Assembly: GCA_021029095.1 (NCBI GenBank)
Contig: JAJOHG010000003.1
Span: 558,001-622,000, forward strand
From: Phellopilus nigrolimitatus
Lineage: Eukaryota; Basidiomycota; Agaricomycetes; Hymenochaetales; Hymenochaetaceae
Direction: 5' to 3'
DNA: 64,000 bases
A program made the translations under genes and the position numbers. The notes beneath the pieces are model-generated. The model ran no database searches and was not told the DNA's origin. It saw only the letters and a list, made by a program, of their open reading frames with translations. Positions 10,965 through 23,014 of this stretch are shown in pieces. Numbering within the stretch: position 1 is the stretch's first letter; the number at the start of each line of letters is the position of its first letter.

Positions 10965-13900
10965 TTATCGTGTAGATGCCTTTTCGCAATGCCTTTGCAG
11001 GCGTACAATGCGATTCGATACCTCCGTCTCCAAAGACTGCCGAAGTTTTTGTGCTCGGGGAGATATGTTTTCTTCGGTTGTTTTAAGCACTGCATCGATT
11101 ACAGTGTAAGGCAGCCACGTGCATGACGATTGAGTAGACGATGTATGGCCCCAAGCCGAAGTAGACTGAGACAATTATGATCAACATCTAAAGGACGAAC
11201 GCTGGTTACATTCAGGATACTCACATTTCGGACCATTCGTAAAGTGTGTTCGAGAGCCTCCTCAAGATTCCCGTAGCGTAGACACAGTCGAATGAGATAA
11301 TCAGGATGGTTTTCCTGCAATTTTGGTAGAGAACACAAAAAATGTCGGAATACAAAGCGCCATAATAAGATCCATAACGTACCTTGATAGTCTGCAGAAG
11401 CCATGGTGGCAAGGGTGATGACGAATCATGAGATAACAATGTTTCCAATACAGCTTTGCTGCAGCTATAGTCTGTATCTGCCGAATCGTATCGTTCCAAG
11501 CATTGCCGGAGATAACGCCAGCCACGGTCGGCAGGACTGCCAGGCCAGGAAGAAACCTGATCCGTCAGGAGCCAGTCTGAAAATTCGACCTCCATTCTGA
11601 AAACGTTCTATGATTAGCGCATTGTCAGGGATGCGAATAATATCGACTTACGAATTTGAATGCAATGATATTGATAATTGCAAGCACTGCAGTGCCAAAC
11701 GCTGGAAGAGCTCGGACATGTCGACAGAAAGTGCTTTCGCTGTGTACATCGCAAGGTCATATAGACCAGCTTGGGTTAATTTTGATACGGTGATCCATGG
11801 CGTTAAGGGTGGCTCTGGGGAGTAAGTTGGGTCAACCAACAAGACAGCTTTTCAGTGAAATTAAGTTCATGCCTCCATTTCGCATCAATGTCGGATCTCG
11901 ACGCATCAACTCAATGTTTGCAGTGAGGTGAGTATATTCCTGTTCGATATCGGCGAGTTTCACAATCTCGACGTTGCGTTGTCCAGTTGTAAATCGATGT
12001 TCCGGTATATAACTCCCTGTTCGTCGCTTTTTTCTAGGCTAGACACTGCTAAGCAATATTAATTTCTAAGAAAAAACCTTTTGCTTACTGGTAAACTTGC
12101 TCCTTGAAAAGGAACAACTATGTATGCGTTTTTACTCTCGATGAGACTCAACGCGTTCATTGCTATGCTTAGCGCTTCTGCCTGCTGTTCGGCAAAACCT
12201 ACGGAAGTCGTCGAATCGCCTTGCACATCACACAATCTGCGTGAGCGAATATACATTGTGAGAGCCGCTACAACTACGTCAGATATCTGGGGCAGAAATC
12301 AGACAGCGCAGTTTAAGACTCACCGTTCCGATAGTCACCCCGCACTGTGTACCACGTGTAGAGGATTTGGGACCAATTCGGACGGCTGCGAGGATCTGCA
12401 TTGCGGGCTTTAAACGACAAAGAAAGCTCCACCTCATGGATAAGTCCGCGGAAATTCATCGCTAACAGACGACTCAGGGCGTCATGTTCACACATCTTGT
12501 ATACCAAATGCGCAACATATTGATGTCTCCTATAAACGTTTAGTGTCAGAACCGAATCTCCTTTAGACGTGCACGGAACACGTACTGATCAACATGCGGA
12601 GACGCAATAAGTGCACAATATGCATCCTCGTAAAGGCCCAGATCCGTATATCCTTTTATGACAGCAGCCCACGACGCTACCGACACTTCAGTCAAGTCAT
12701 CTCCGTCAGGCCACACCGACAGAGCTGATTTGGTGAAAGAAACTTCATGCAAAGTCATACCAGCAGTTCTGAATAACTCGGCTATATGTAAGTAATAATC
12801 ACACTCTGTTAGAAAAAGTCCACCCGAAGGCAAAACGGCAGACAAAGCCTCATTATCATCGAGCGATAACACACTATCGGGACCTGCATGGCAATTCAGC
12901 TTCTGTACTACACAACTTCTACAGCACAAGCACTCACCAAAACTGCCAGCAACACCTTGTAGTAAGAGGATAGCTTCATCTTCGCGCCCGACATCAATCC
13001 ATAACCGACCGAGAACATAACATACCGCTGGTGTCCGTGGAAGCCAGGTTAGCAAATATCTCGAGCTTTCGCGGTAGCCCAGCAAGCGAAGCCTTTCACA
13101 TATTAGCACCTCGCTTCTGGTCGCATGGGCGGGCGATTCACTTGCAAGCAGGCCAAGCTGGTCCAGAAAATAATGGGCAGCAGCGGGAAGGAGAGAAGGA
13201 TGCCCGGTCTCAGAAAGAAGTTGATGAGCGAGTGAATAGGTCGGAATGGGATTTTTACTCCCTCGTGACATGTGCATGCTATTTAGACGAGAGACAACAT
13301 CGTCCGCAGTAGTTGCTTCCTGAATTAAGGGCTTCGTTCCCTCCAGATCACCGGCTGCCTGCCGGCATAAATAGCGAGACATCGAAACACCTCGGATTAC
13401 GGAGAAGACCTCGGCGAGTAAAAGGGGATCGAAATTCTTCAGATCCTCTCCCAAGAAAAAAAGTAAAGCTGTGACCGCAAGACATAGGTCATATCTGACC
13501 TCGATCGTTTCTGCAACATATGAGGTTGCCAACGCCCGAACCCATTCAAGTGTCACCGGCGGGATGATGAGCTCGACTTCATCTTCTTCCTGCTTGACTC
13601 CCTTGTCCAGACCTCCGATAACATCCAGAACAAGGCGTAAAGCATTATCAAGATCCCCAACGTCTTCCAGCCGACTGGAGATCCAGTTGTCGAGCTCATC
13701 GTCTAAGTTTACGAACACCCCACGCGATGCCTCGGCGACTATGTCGGCTAGTGGAAAAGCGAATTCCTGATTGAGAATATTCAAGGCTTCTGTTTCAATC
13801 TTCCGCATGAGCGGTATGGAAAGTTTGCTCCGCAGAATCCAACAGGTGGTTAAGAGCAGGTGGACACGATCAAGCTCGCATGACGAAGAAAGTAGTCGGT

Positions 13901-15577
13901 GAAGCTGCAGAGGCGTGTCTTCCTCGACGCATTGACTTATTCGCTCGCGCTCTACCACTAGAACTTGCGAATTCGCGACGAGGCCCAAACAAATAGGCCA
14001 CCGAGCACTCCGTTCGATCTCTTTGCATCGAGCCACGAAGCCTTCCCAATCTCGTCGTAAAGCGTTCCAATATTGCTTGTGCAGAGCCACTCCAGTGTGA
14101 GGGTCGCGCGTTAAAGCAACAGTACAACCTACGACCGCTGCAATATTTTCGCTAAGAGTTGCATAAGAGGATATCAAGGGAGGAGGATGAGGGCCTGGCA
14201 GAGATAGGTAATGCTCCTTATAATCCTGCAAGGCGGCACGTAAAGTGACGACGGAGCAGAAACCAGGTCGCATAATAGTTTGTAAGAATTTGTCTGTCAG
14301 AGATCCCGGTTGCAGAAGCAATTCATCGACCACTTCTTGAGTAAGCTCGCTGTATCGTCCGAGTTGTACTTTGAGCCATTGCTTAGTTTGCATATCAGAT
14401 TGTGGCGTCTCGTTCGGATTCAAGTACGTCACCTCCAACATCGATTGACCTTGCTTTTCCCACAGCACATATAGATTTCCTGCGCTAAAAATGAAATCCT
14501 GCATTTTGCAATGCGTGCTGTCCGGTGATGCATAGAAGGCGATGACACAATTCCATGGTTCACGATCCGTGTTAAATAGTCGAAAGACTCCGCCCGAAGC
14601 AGACGAGGAAGGTGTAGGGATGAAGACAAGTAGTAAAAGTCTTTGATCAGTAATACCGGAGTATTCCGCCGTAGTAATCACCTGGAGTAGTTTATGGGGC
14701 CGTGCGTCCAGTAAAGGCGAAGGGCTCTCGTGGTGACCTTTTGAATCACCTAAAGCTAACTCAGCTCGACAGCCTTTCGCAACGGTCCATTTCCGCAGAA
14801 CACGGTCGCGCGAGATGGTAAACAAATCGGAATTATCAGTTGGCAAGCAGGGGGAAGCCATAGACACAATTTCTCCGGAGCCTTCTTGGCCGCATGACAT
14901 CACCGGAAGTAGGGCTGATACGGAGTACCAGTTGGACAGTTTCCATTCAGTTTCCGACCAGTAATCTAAAACATTCTATAAGTTCATGTCAGCTCTGTTG
15001 AAATGTAGATGGCCTTACCACCATACTCCGCGGAGCTATCAGGAGTAGCATGGAGCCTTAGGTACCCGCCCGAGCTTAAAGCAATGGCTACATCTTGCGG
15101 GTCATGGACATGAACTAATCTAGGCTCGACGCCTCCCAATTTCTTGATCTGCCACTCTTTGCACCAGTTTTTCGGCATTGGTTCATGCCAAAACTGACCG
15201 CCTTCGTGAAGTGGAAGAGCGATGCGGAATAATATGCCAACAGATGTTACAACAATGAGGTAGACTTGCTCGTCGATTGCAGCGAGAGCTGGGTTGGGCA
15301 CGATAGTCGCTGGAAAAAGAAACCGAACTGGAGACACACTGTAAGAGAGCGAGACTAGCTCGACGGCTAGACCGCCCTGGATGACGCGGATTAGAACATG
15401 GCCGGCGGTCGGAGAGTAAAAGAGTGATGAATGAGAGGCGTGATCGTCCAGAAGGTCCGCGTTGGGAGTCGCAAGAGGAATGTCGCGTCGCGAGGTAGGG
15501 ACAGCATGAGTCGTGACATGCACGGAAGACGCAAAGATGGATGATAAGTGCGAGGCAGCTAGAATACGGCCATCCAT
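10965..15577 (-). CDS. NUP120: Nuclear pore complex protein Nup120/Nup160
   Basis: Scaffold nucleoporin of the Y-complex (Nup84/Nup107-160), here about 1,350 residues. The first in-frame ATG (15577) gives MDGRILAASHLSSIFASSVH, then HASHSSLFYSPTAGHVLIR and LAVELVSLSYSVSPVRFLFP, the usual start of the beta-propeller domain. The next large exon (about 12546-14903) holds SRDRVLRKWTVAKG, GGVFRLFNTD and CKEIERSARWPICLG (Nup160 family, PF11715), followed by alpha-helical repeats. The 3' exons (12500 down to 10965) are small and intron-rich and include NWSQILYTWYTVRGDYRN and HPDYLIRLCLRYGNLEEALE. The last exon ends CEKASTR at 10965. An upstream open frame to 15697 lacks an ATG, so 15577 is preferred. 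Confidence 0.85.
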
Positions 15578-17362
15578 CTTTCTTGAGTATGTGGCTGCTG
15601 TGAGAGGTTGGATCTTAGAACGTTTAGATGTTGAGACTCGAACTGCAAACAACGGCAAAGCGCGTTGAGAGCGCGTCGCCGCCGTGGTGACGTCCACTTT
15701 CCTTTTTTAGACGCACAGTGGTTTGCTCGTCCTGGGCGTACATGTATACATCGTTGCTGTCTAGATCTCTTGTGCCCTGAAATGTGATTCGGCATAGAAA
15801 TAAAGTTCCCAAAGACCAGATCTTGTGTTTTCAGGGTAAAGAATCGACGTACATTTCACGGCGTGTTACAATTTCCTGTGCATCTCGGATCCACCTGAAG
15901 CTTCTTTGAAACACACTCGTCGAATTTACGGATCTTCAACTAATAAAGACATAAACTAAGGGGAGTGCATGCGACCTCATCGTGTTGGCTCATACTTGCT
16001 TCATGATTTCTCTGACGGGCGATAATTCCGGCAACTATCACAGCTTTCCGGTCAATAATCAGACTGGCAGTGCTTTACAACAGTCCGTAGCCTCTGGCCA
16101 CGAAGAACGCAGAGTCAGGAATTTATCGACTATTTTCATTTTACAGGTAGCAGGTCGCTGTGTGTTCCATCGAAACTGTATCGCGGTAGACTCGACTTTG
16201 ATCCAACATTCAATCGAGGTTTAATCACAGCTCTTTCCGGTATCTCCACACCGCAAACGCAGCTGCTTGAGCGCGCAGGTGAGATGTTGAATTGCCAACA
16301 TGAGAGCAGGCATCAGCTCAAATTACAGGTAAAGATCGACTAATTCAGCCTGCGCTGAGCAGACCCCTAAGATACGAGCTACAAATAAATCGCCTAGACC
16401 GTCGGCAGCAAGAGTTTCGTGCATGTACTCGTTCTTAAAATGAATCAAAGGTATACGCGTGCTGATAATCTGGCATGTGTCTCAAGCGTGTGGTAAACAG
16501 GCGATACTCAAGAAGCTTCTCGACCCGAGATCGCAACACGATTGTAGATTCAGAGGAAATTCATTTTAAGATACGCCCGACGTCGGAGAGTGCACAACTT
16601 GATTCCGATTTCAGGAATGTAGTCAATTGTAAAGATAGCGGAGGGCTCCTAAGCGGGCAAGGCTTATGGGCATGTTATTACTCAGTCACTAGTAGTCGGT
16701 TACAGCTTGTAGCGGTATATCCGGACTTCGCGGGTGGTTCTTCGATATCCCGTCAAAGATACTCGGCGTCATAGTGTATACATCTTCAACTAAGAATGCT
16801 CTCATGCTTGAGTCATTGATGTGCAAAAAACCTCAATAGCGTCAAAAATCCCTATTCATGGTGTAAACCACCAGGTAACATCAATCTGTCGCGTAAAGCA
16901 AATTCACCACACGAGGGCGCCTGACCAAACGGCAAACTCAACTTTGGGGCAAAAAGTCTGGGGAGAATCCTGTTGTGCCATCAAAGAGGGAGGCTGATCG
17001 TGCTGCAGATGCGCCGCCTCATGAGTAACGACGGGGGATTCCTCCAGAAAACAGCGGACATTTCAATTTCAGTCAGACAATCATCCATTGATGATGGTCG
17101 AAGCGATCTCCTTCATGGCCTATGTACGCTCGTTATCGCACAGTTCGACCTCTGATTATCTGTGAAGAATTGAAAAGCAGTCCTCTTTATTGAAAGTGTC
17201 GGTGATGCATGCTTACTGAGGATAAGAACGTTCAGGGCGTTGAATGCCTCGTGCGCGACCCTTTCAACCAGCTGCAGTAGCGCGCACATCACTGCCCTAA
17301 CGGCATGGCGATGGCCTGCGGCGGAGAAGGTTGGAAGGTATAAGACTGCAAGATGACGATCC
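15578..17362. other. Gene-poor interval with small unrecognised ORFs
   Basis: About 1.8 kb between the nucleoporin and the next clear gene. It contains small ORFs that do not resemble any family I know, such as one of 99 codons at about 16475-16774 on the plus strand. A short minus-strand frame from an ATG at 17363 is listed separately. No repeat or RNA gene was recognised. Confidence 0.35.
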
Positions 17363-17363
17363 A
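17114..17363 (-). CDS. Possible small two-exon protein, unrecognised
   Basis: From an ATG at 17363 a frame runs through MDRHLAVLYLPTF and ALLQLVERVAHEAFNALNVL. It is then cut by a canonical-looking intron (about 17163-17220, with a gtaagc donor and cacag acceptor) and ends NQRSNCAITSVHRP. The product would be about 75 residues with an amphipathic helix in the middle. I do not recognise the family. It lies head to head with the gene at 17513. It could equally be a chance frame in the 5' region. Confidence 0.25.
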
Positions 17364-17512
17364 TTTTTCTCAGAGTCTCAGACAACTATTTTTTCTTCCC
17401 ACATTTCTTCCTTTTCTCTCGAATTCTCTCTTATCGCTATACCCTTTTAATTCACGGTGAGGATTGGTTCTGTTCGTTCAAACGGCTCTTGGGCTAAGTA
17501 TGCTCTGTAGCA

Positions 17513-18220
17513 ATGGATGACTTACTTTCTTACGACGCCATATTGTTCCCGGCCGACGGGCGGCCGCCTCAGGTCGTAGAGCTCCCAACCAGGTTCGCCT
17601 TGCTGTTCGTCCTTTGCTGATCCGGGTTGAACTTAATCTTCTGAACAGCCCTCTCACGCGGACTAATCCGCAGACAGGCCAGCTCATCCTGGTATCCGTC
17701 ATGCCTCATCCGGAAGTTCATATGGACACAATTGCGGATGTTCCAAGTCAGAGAGCTTGGCGAGTGCAAGTAAGTAGTTGTGAATCGTTGTATTGCTATT
17801 GCTCACCGAGCGCACGCAGCTGGTTGACTCCTTGGAGGGGATGACGAAGAGCTTCGCAAATCCTTATATCATCTTTTACCCTGTCGGTGAGTATCGAAAT
17901 GTCGAAACTATGGCTGCACCGCATGAACTAATCTTTTGGCCGATCAGTGTCACGAACAGGAGCTCCGTTTCCTATCAACAAGGCCATTCGAGAGATTCAA
18001 GGTAGATCCTTCATCGAGGAAAATGCTTGGCGAGGGAATATTGTAATAGCGAAGTACCGGGGAGGAGGGAGCGATCCTTTCATGTCTTTGATCGACATTA
18101 GCATGGCCGACTTCCCTATCCTCAAGAATTACCTTCTAAACCGAGGTCCTACCGGACAGGTGTGCTCTGGTCCAATCCGCCGAGTTGAGTTGTCTAACAC
18201 TTCGGTATAAGCAGCCGTGA
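17513..18220 (+). CDS. Conserved fungal protein of unknown function
   Basis: Five exons splice to about 155 residues starting MDDLLSYDAILFPADGRPPQ. Later motifs are MPHPEVHMDTIAD, VDSLEGMTKSFANPYIIFYP, APFPINKAIREIQG, NAWRGNIVIAKYR and MADFPILKNYLLNRGPTGQ. Introns near 17591-17646, 17770-17819, 17887-17946 and 18160-18214 all keep frame with GT-AG ends, which supports a real gene. From memory, similar proteins occur in other mushroom genomes as hypothetical proteins; I cannot assign a function. There is no signal peptide or membrane span. If the last intron is not removed, the protein instead ends at 18210 with a slightly longer tail. Confidence 0.72.
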
Positions 18221-18403
18221 ATACTTAAAACATTGGCTTCAGGCGATGCAATGCTCGCCGTTTCAGATCGCAGCACTCACTCTCCGTTATCCCCAATGAG
18301 TTTCGCGATTGTCCGCTCGTTTCCAGTAATTTAGCTTTTCTTTAATTGCCACGCCTGGTAGCGCCCGTTAGTATGTACATGGACAAAATGTTTAAATATA
18401 ATA

Positions 18404-19556
18404 TCATAACTCCTCGTGCTTGGCATGTGGTTCGGGAGGTTCAGAATTCTCTTCTTTCTTCACCACAGGAGCCTTCTCTGGTTTGCAGTGCTCCGGAATA
18501 GGACTCGAAGGATCAATAGGGTGATGCATTACTCTGCCGACCTTGATATACTTCTTATGATTAGTGAAGAAGTTTTTCCAGTGTTCCAGACTCTATGTAT
18601 CCCGTCAAAACGTGAAGGCAAATTACAGACGCGACTACGTACCTTAGCTTCTCTTTCGCTGAGTCCTCGTACATCATGTGTTCTGTGGGTCGCAAAACAG
18701 CCGGTAGCAAAAGCTCTGGCAGCATCGCGTCCAGCCCTAGAAGAAGAGAAATATATGAATAAGTGTCGTACCGGGGGAACACAACACTTGATCTACATAC
18801 ATGAAATGATAAGAGCCTCCTGGCCCATAAGTGCGCCGCCCCTCGCTTACATCGTAAACATCACCGTCGATCTGTACTGAGAACTCAAACTCGGTTCGAG
18901 GAAATCAAGCTTCAGATGAGCGCACAGCTAAGTAGATTGGCTTCTTGGGGTCTCCCCCATCGAAATTGGACAGACCGGCCTCGGAGAACAGGCGTTGATT
19001 CGTCTGTCATAACTGCTTCAATTTAACAGTTGTGTAGGAGTTTAGAATCACTCACAGGCCATAGTTTTTTTAGGGCAGGCAACTGACTTTCATAGTCGAA
19101 CAAGAAGCTTCCGGTAAAAAACTTGCCAACAAGAGCGAGGAAGAGGAGACAGTAGACGATGAATTTCAGCAGTCCGAGAAGGCCAACTTCCTCCTGGACT
19201 GTGGGGTCAGATTCCTCAGGCCCAACTTCTTCCCCCTTCGCCAGCTTCTCTTCACGGTCCTTCTTGCGTTCCAACCATTTTTCATGCTCTTGCCTCTGCT
19301 GTTCCCTGTATCTCGTGTATCTAGAGGACCGGAAGATTGAGCTCCAATAACCGTCGAGTGCTATATAGACGTACGCAAGAAAAGGTTGGTTCGCTGCCCT
19401 CGTTGAGACTTTGCGACCAGAGTAATCTTCGACCTAAGACACGTTCGCGTCATGGATTGTCATACGATGTTCGATGACGGCACGCACCTTCTCCTCCGCC
19501 TCCTGTTGGCCATTGCGAGGCGGATGCTCACCTGTAGGGTTCATAATCCAAGACAT
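18404..19556 (-). CDS. Membrane-associated cytochrome-b5-like heme/steroid-binding (MAPR/DAP1-type) protein
   Basis: Heme-binding protein of the MAPR family (yeast Dap1, mammalian PGRMC1), members of which support cytochrome P450 reactions in sterol synthesis at the ER. The spliced minus strand gives MSWIMNPTGEHPPRNGQQEA, then a polar arm with VYIALDGYWSSIFRSSRYTR and a highly charged helix. A single membrane span follows (LLKFIVYCLLFLALVGKFFT), then PKKPIYLA, VYDVSEGRRTYGPGGSYHFM, AGRDAARAFATGCF and SLEHWKNFF. The Tyr residues in the YDVS and YGPGGSYH segments are those expected to bind heme. Six exons join in frame. At about 280 residues it is longer than Dap1, mainly because of about 110 residues before the membrane span. 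It is probably constitutive; nothing regulatory is visible. Confidence 0.85.
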
Positions 19557-20819
19557 GTTTTGTTCCAAGTAAGAGGACTTTGCTATCGTCGAGGAGATGA
19601 ATGCGACAAGTTGAAGTAGAACTTGATTTAACGTCTGAATGCATGCTGATTCCCACGCACTTCTGCGTCCCACGGACGTGGACACAGGTGTCAGGCACTA
19701 CATATATCAATATCTTTTGCATGTGCAAGACATTCCCGTATGTTTCTGTATTCGTTTTGAAAGAAGCATCCGGGGATTCTGGGCTTATGTAACTTTATTG
19801 TTCGTCGTTAAAGAGAAGACGATTGGTCGTGCCGGGTCCCGCACGATACAGTTTCGTATTTTGGCCTGAGATGAAGTAAGAGAAAAGTGTGTACGCTTGT
19901 AGCGAACGATGATGAAGAGCCGGAATGAATAGTTGGTCTATGTTGTTCATATCTACAAGGTGAAGGCTGTGTGCCTAATGTTTATACAGAGGAGCTAAAT
20001 CCATGTACGTTTTGACATGTGGGTTTATGGGGTGGTCGATACATCTACTTATTCATGCTGTAGAGTAGTAGAAAACTTGCCTGGAAGTATCTTTAGCTGA
20101 AAAGAGCTGATTTTTCTTACAACTCAACATACTATAAAGGTCGATTATTCGATGTTTCAAATAAGCAGCCAATTCTCTGGAAGGACTCCGTAGTATCGAA
20201 TCATGACTATACATGGCTCTACAAAGAAAGATCGGAATCGACGATGGGCTGTATGGCCAGGAGCAACAGGTGAAGAAGTTACAAATACGCCTCTCGCACG
20301 AAATCTATTACTTTTCTGTTCCCTACGGTATTATATACACCTCCCGAGCGTCGCAGTCGTAGTAATTATTAAAGACCGTTACGACCATTCAAGAGACAAG
20401 AGAAAGAAGAACAGAGATAGAAGTAACGAAAAGAACACGAAGATTGTACGAGGGGTAAACAGTGCAAACGATACCAAATTAGTTGGATTCCCAAGAACGC
20501 CTGCCTGAGAATCGTCGGGGTGGTGTAGAGTAAAGGTACAAGTACAGCTAAGGCGAAGAGTGACATATAGATCGGGGTTAATGGTGAAGGGATAAATTCG
20601 CATGGACCTTTATTTTGTGAACAAGGTCGACAGAGGTCAAACCTCACGAGAACGACGACGCTGGCGAAGGGTAGTACACCACCAGGAGAACCACGTGCAG
20701 AGAAGGTAACCGGAGACATTGATGAGAAGACGCAATGCAATGTTGAGCGGAGATACGGAAGATGAATGCGCAGAAGCCAGACGATGCAAATAAACAAAAG
20801 AAGTCACGAGTATGGAAAC
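19557..20819. other. Intergenic region, no gene recognised
   Basis: 1.26 kb between the start of the MAPR gene and the stop of the RGS gene. It has several short open frames on both strands, none with codon patterns or motifs I can support. It probably holds the promoter of the MAPR gene and the 3' UTR of the RGS gene. Confidence 0.4.
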
Positions 20820-23014
20820 TCATGATTTCCCTCCATGTCGTTCTTGCTGCCGTCGAGCATGCTCGTTCGCTGCCTGCGACTTCGTGACGTGGACACGGCC
20901 TATCTCGTCATCAGTGAGGCCAGGAGGTAGCGCAGGGTTCGGCTGGCTTTGGTCGGGTGCATCATCATCGGTGGATCCATCATCCTCAACCCAGGCTCTC
21001 AGTGCCTTGAATTCGGGCGTCTTGATGAACTGTAGAGATACAACAAATTAGCCACCTCAGAACCGCGTGACGATGAATGCAAATAAACTCGCCTTGGGCA
21101 CCGAATCCGTCGCCATCAGACGAAACACATGAGTTTGAATGCGATCATATAAGCGAATCATCGTCTGTAGCTGGGTTGCATTCAGAGCTGCAGCCTGCTC
21201 CGGTTCTACACGCCCTTGGAATGACTTGCCCGTGATATCCGTCATGACCTGGCTCAGATACCCAACCAACTCGCCTCGAAGACCATGATCGATGTTGAGC
21301 TCGCATTGACTCGAGGGTGCGAGGTACGTGTTGTAGATGACGAACGCGATCTGTATAAGACCTTCGTGATGCTTCTCCATCGCCGCTTGACCCGGCGTTG
21401 ACTTGTTCGGTACTACTCGATAAGACTCGCCTCCACCTCTCGCACTCGATGTCGTGTTGAATTTGCGCTTGAAGTCCTCAACTTCCAACCAAAAAGACAA
21501 GTTCTCCTCACAGAAGTTGGTTCGAAGGAAATCGCGGAAAAGAGAGCGAACAGCAGGTTCGTTCAGTATGTACTTCAAACGATCGGTGTTGCTTTCTTTC
21601 TGGCTGCGCCTAGGAACGTCGGCGGGACGCTCAGACACAGAGACGCGACGCTGAATCCTCACGTCCGTGGTGGACTCCGACTTCGCAGGGTACGTGCTCT
21701 CGGAGATGCCTGCATCCTCTTTCTGCTCCAACGACGATCTCTCGTCCTTCGAAATGTTCGCGGTTGACGTATTTGGGGAATCGTGACCAGCGACGCGGCC
21801 TTGCGGCGCATCCCAACGTGCGACTCGACGGCCTTCATCCGTAATACGGTAAATTGCCTTTGACGTGCAGCGGAATTCACCTTGTTGCTAGAGATACGAA
21901 AAGGCACAATCAGAACGTCATAAGAAAAAGGGATGGCAAGAGCACGCACCGACACAGGCGAGTTTCCAGCAGGTGCGCTACCGCGCACAGTAAATATGAT
22001 AGCAGAATCATTCCCCTTCCGTTTATCGCTCACTAGCGAAATCAACCCAAACCGGACAAAGTGAGCTGCCATCTCCGCAGCCTCGTCACGACCAACAATT
22101 GAGGTAAAGTCGCAAAGCCATTCGAGCGCTGTGACCGCCTGGAAGCAGTATTTGTACACACTTACGTTGTTTCGCCCAATAATACCTGGTTGGCGCTCGG
22201 AGACATCCATCGATGGAATGCCCTTCGACCGCTCATGGTATTCCTGCGACGCGTCCATCTGTACAGTTGCATCTGGCATATAGTTCGCGTTTCGGCCGGC
22301 GAAGCGTCGGAAGAGAGCTGTGACCACAGCCTGCGAAATAATGATCTCGTCATCGGAAGAGCGACGCTCGAGATGAAGTAATTTTAGACAAATTGGCTGA
22401 GACGAGAAGACCTTCGCCAGAGGCTCTGCACTGATGCCGTTCTTGGAAATGAAGCGTTCGAGAACATGCAAGCCTTTTGGAGTCAGGACGAACACACCAC
22501 GCTCCTTGAACAGATTCGAATTCCTATCGGCTGCGTTCTCGATGAGACGAGCGTCCATAAAGTGCTGGCACATTGCCTTTGCCATATCGCGGGTCATTGA
22601 GAACGTGGTGGTCGTGGTCGTAGTGACGATGCGCGAAGGGTCGCGGGGATCCGGGCCACGATTAGACTGAGAGAACTTCAACGCGGCCAAGTTCTGTGCT
22701 GCCTCATCACTGGAAAAAATGATGGGTACGATCCAAGATAAAAATCGATAAAAATCGGAACGTACGTCGTAAACGAGTTGTTGAAAGACTTGAAGAACTG
22801 CTTGTGCGTTGTGAGGTCGAGCGAAACGATCAACGTTGCGAAAAGGTCCAACGTGTCCTGATAAAAAATCGTAGGAATCGTCTGTTGAGACGGGCGCGAG
22901 AATGTGTAAGATCGTGCTCGAACGACATACCTTGAGGAATGGACGACCGCGCTTCGTGGTCTTCATCATGTGTGAGGCTGCCTGAGGGACGGTTTGATGG
23001 ATGTCTTCAGGCAT
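20820..23014 (-). CDS. DEP-RGS regulator of G-protein signalling (Thn1/FlbA/Sst2 class)
   Basis: GTPase-activating protein for heterotrimeric G-alpha subunits; family members are Sst2 in yeast, FlbA in Aspergillus and Thn1 in Schizophyllum. The ATG at 23014 gives MPEDIHQTVPQAASHMMKTT. Two DEP-like regions follow: AKAMCQHFMDARLIENAADR with FKERGVFVLTPKGLHVLERF, and later CDFTSIVGRDEAAEMAAHFV with RFGLISLV. The RGS domain near the C-terminus has RLKYILNEPAVRSLFRDFLR, ENLSFWLEVEDFKRKF and QTHVFRLMATDSVPKF. The C-terminus reads RRQQERHGGKS. Several introns interrupt the N-terminal third and the DEP/RGS linker. Total is about 650 residues. Thn1 controls aerial hyphae in Schizophyllum, so a developmental role is likely by analogy only. 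Confidence 0.9.

Noticed and set aside
15578..15697. Extension of the nucleoporin start to 15697
   Set aside because: The open frame continues but starts with GTG, not ATG. The first ATG at 15577 matches the expected start of the propeller domain.
20203..20797. Open frames of 101 and 142 codons between the MAPR and RGS genes
   Set aside because: No introns, motifs or codon pattern; likely chance frames in 3' UTR and promoter sequence.
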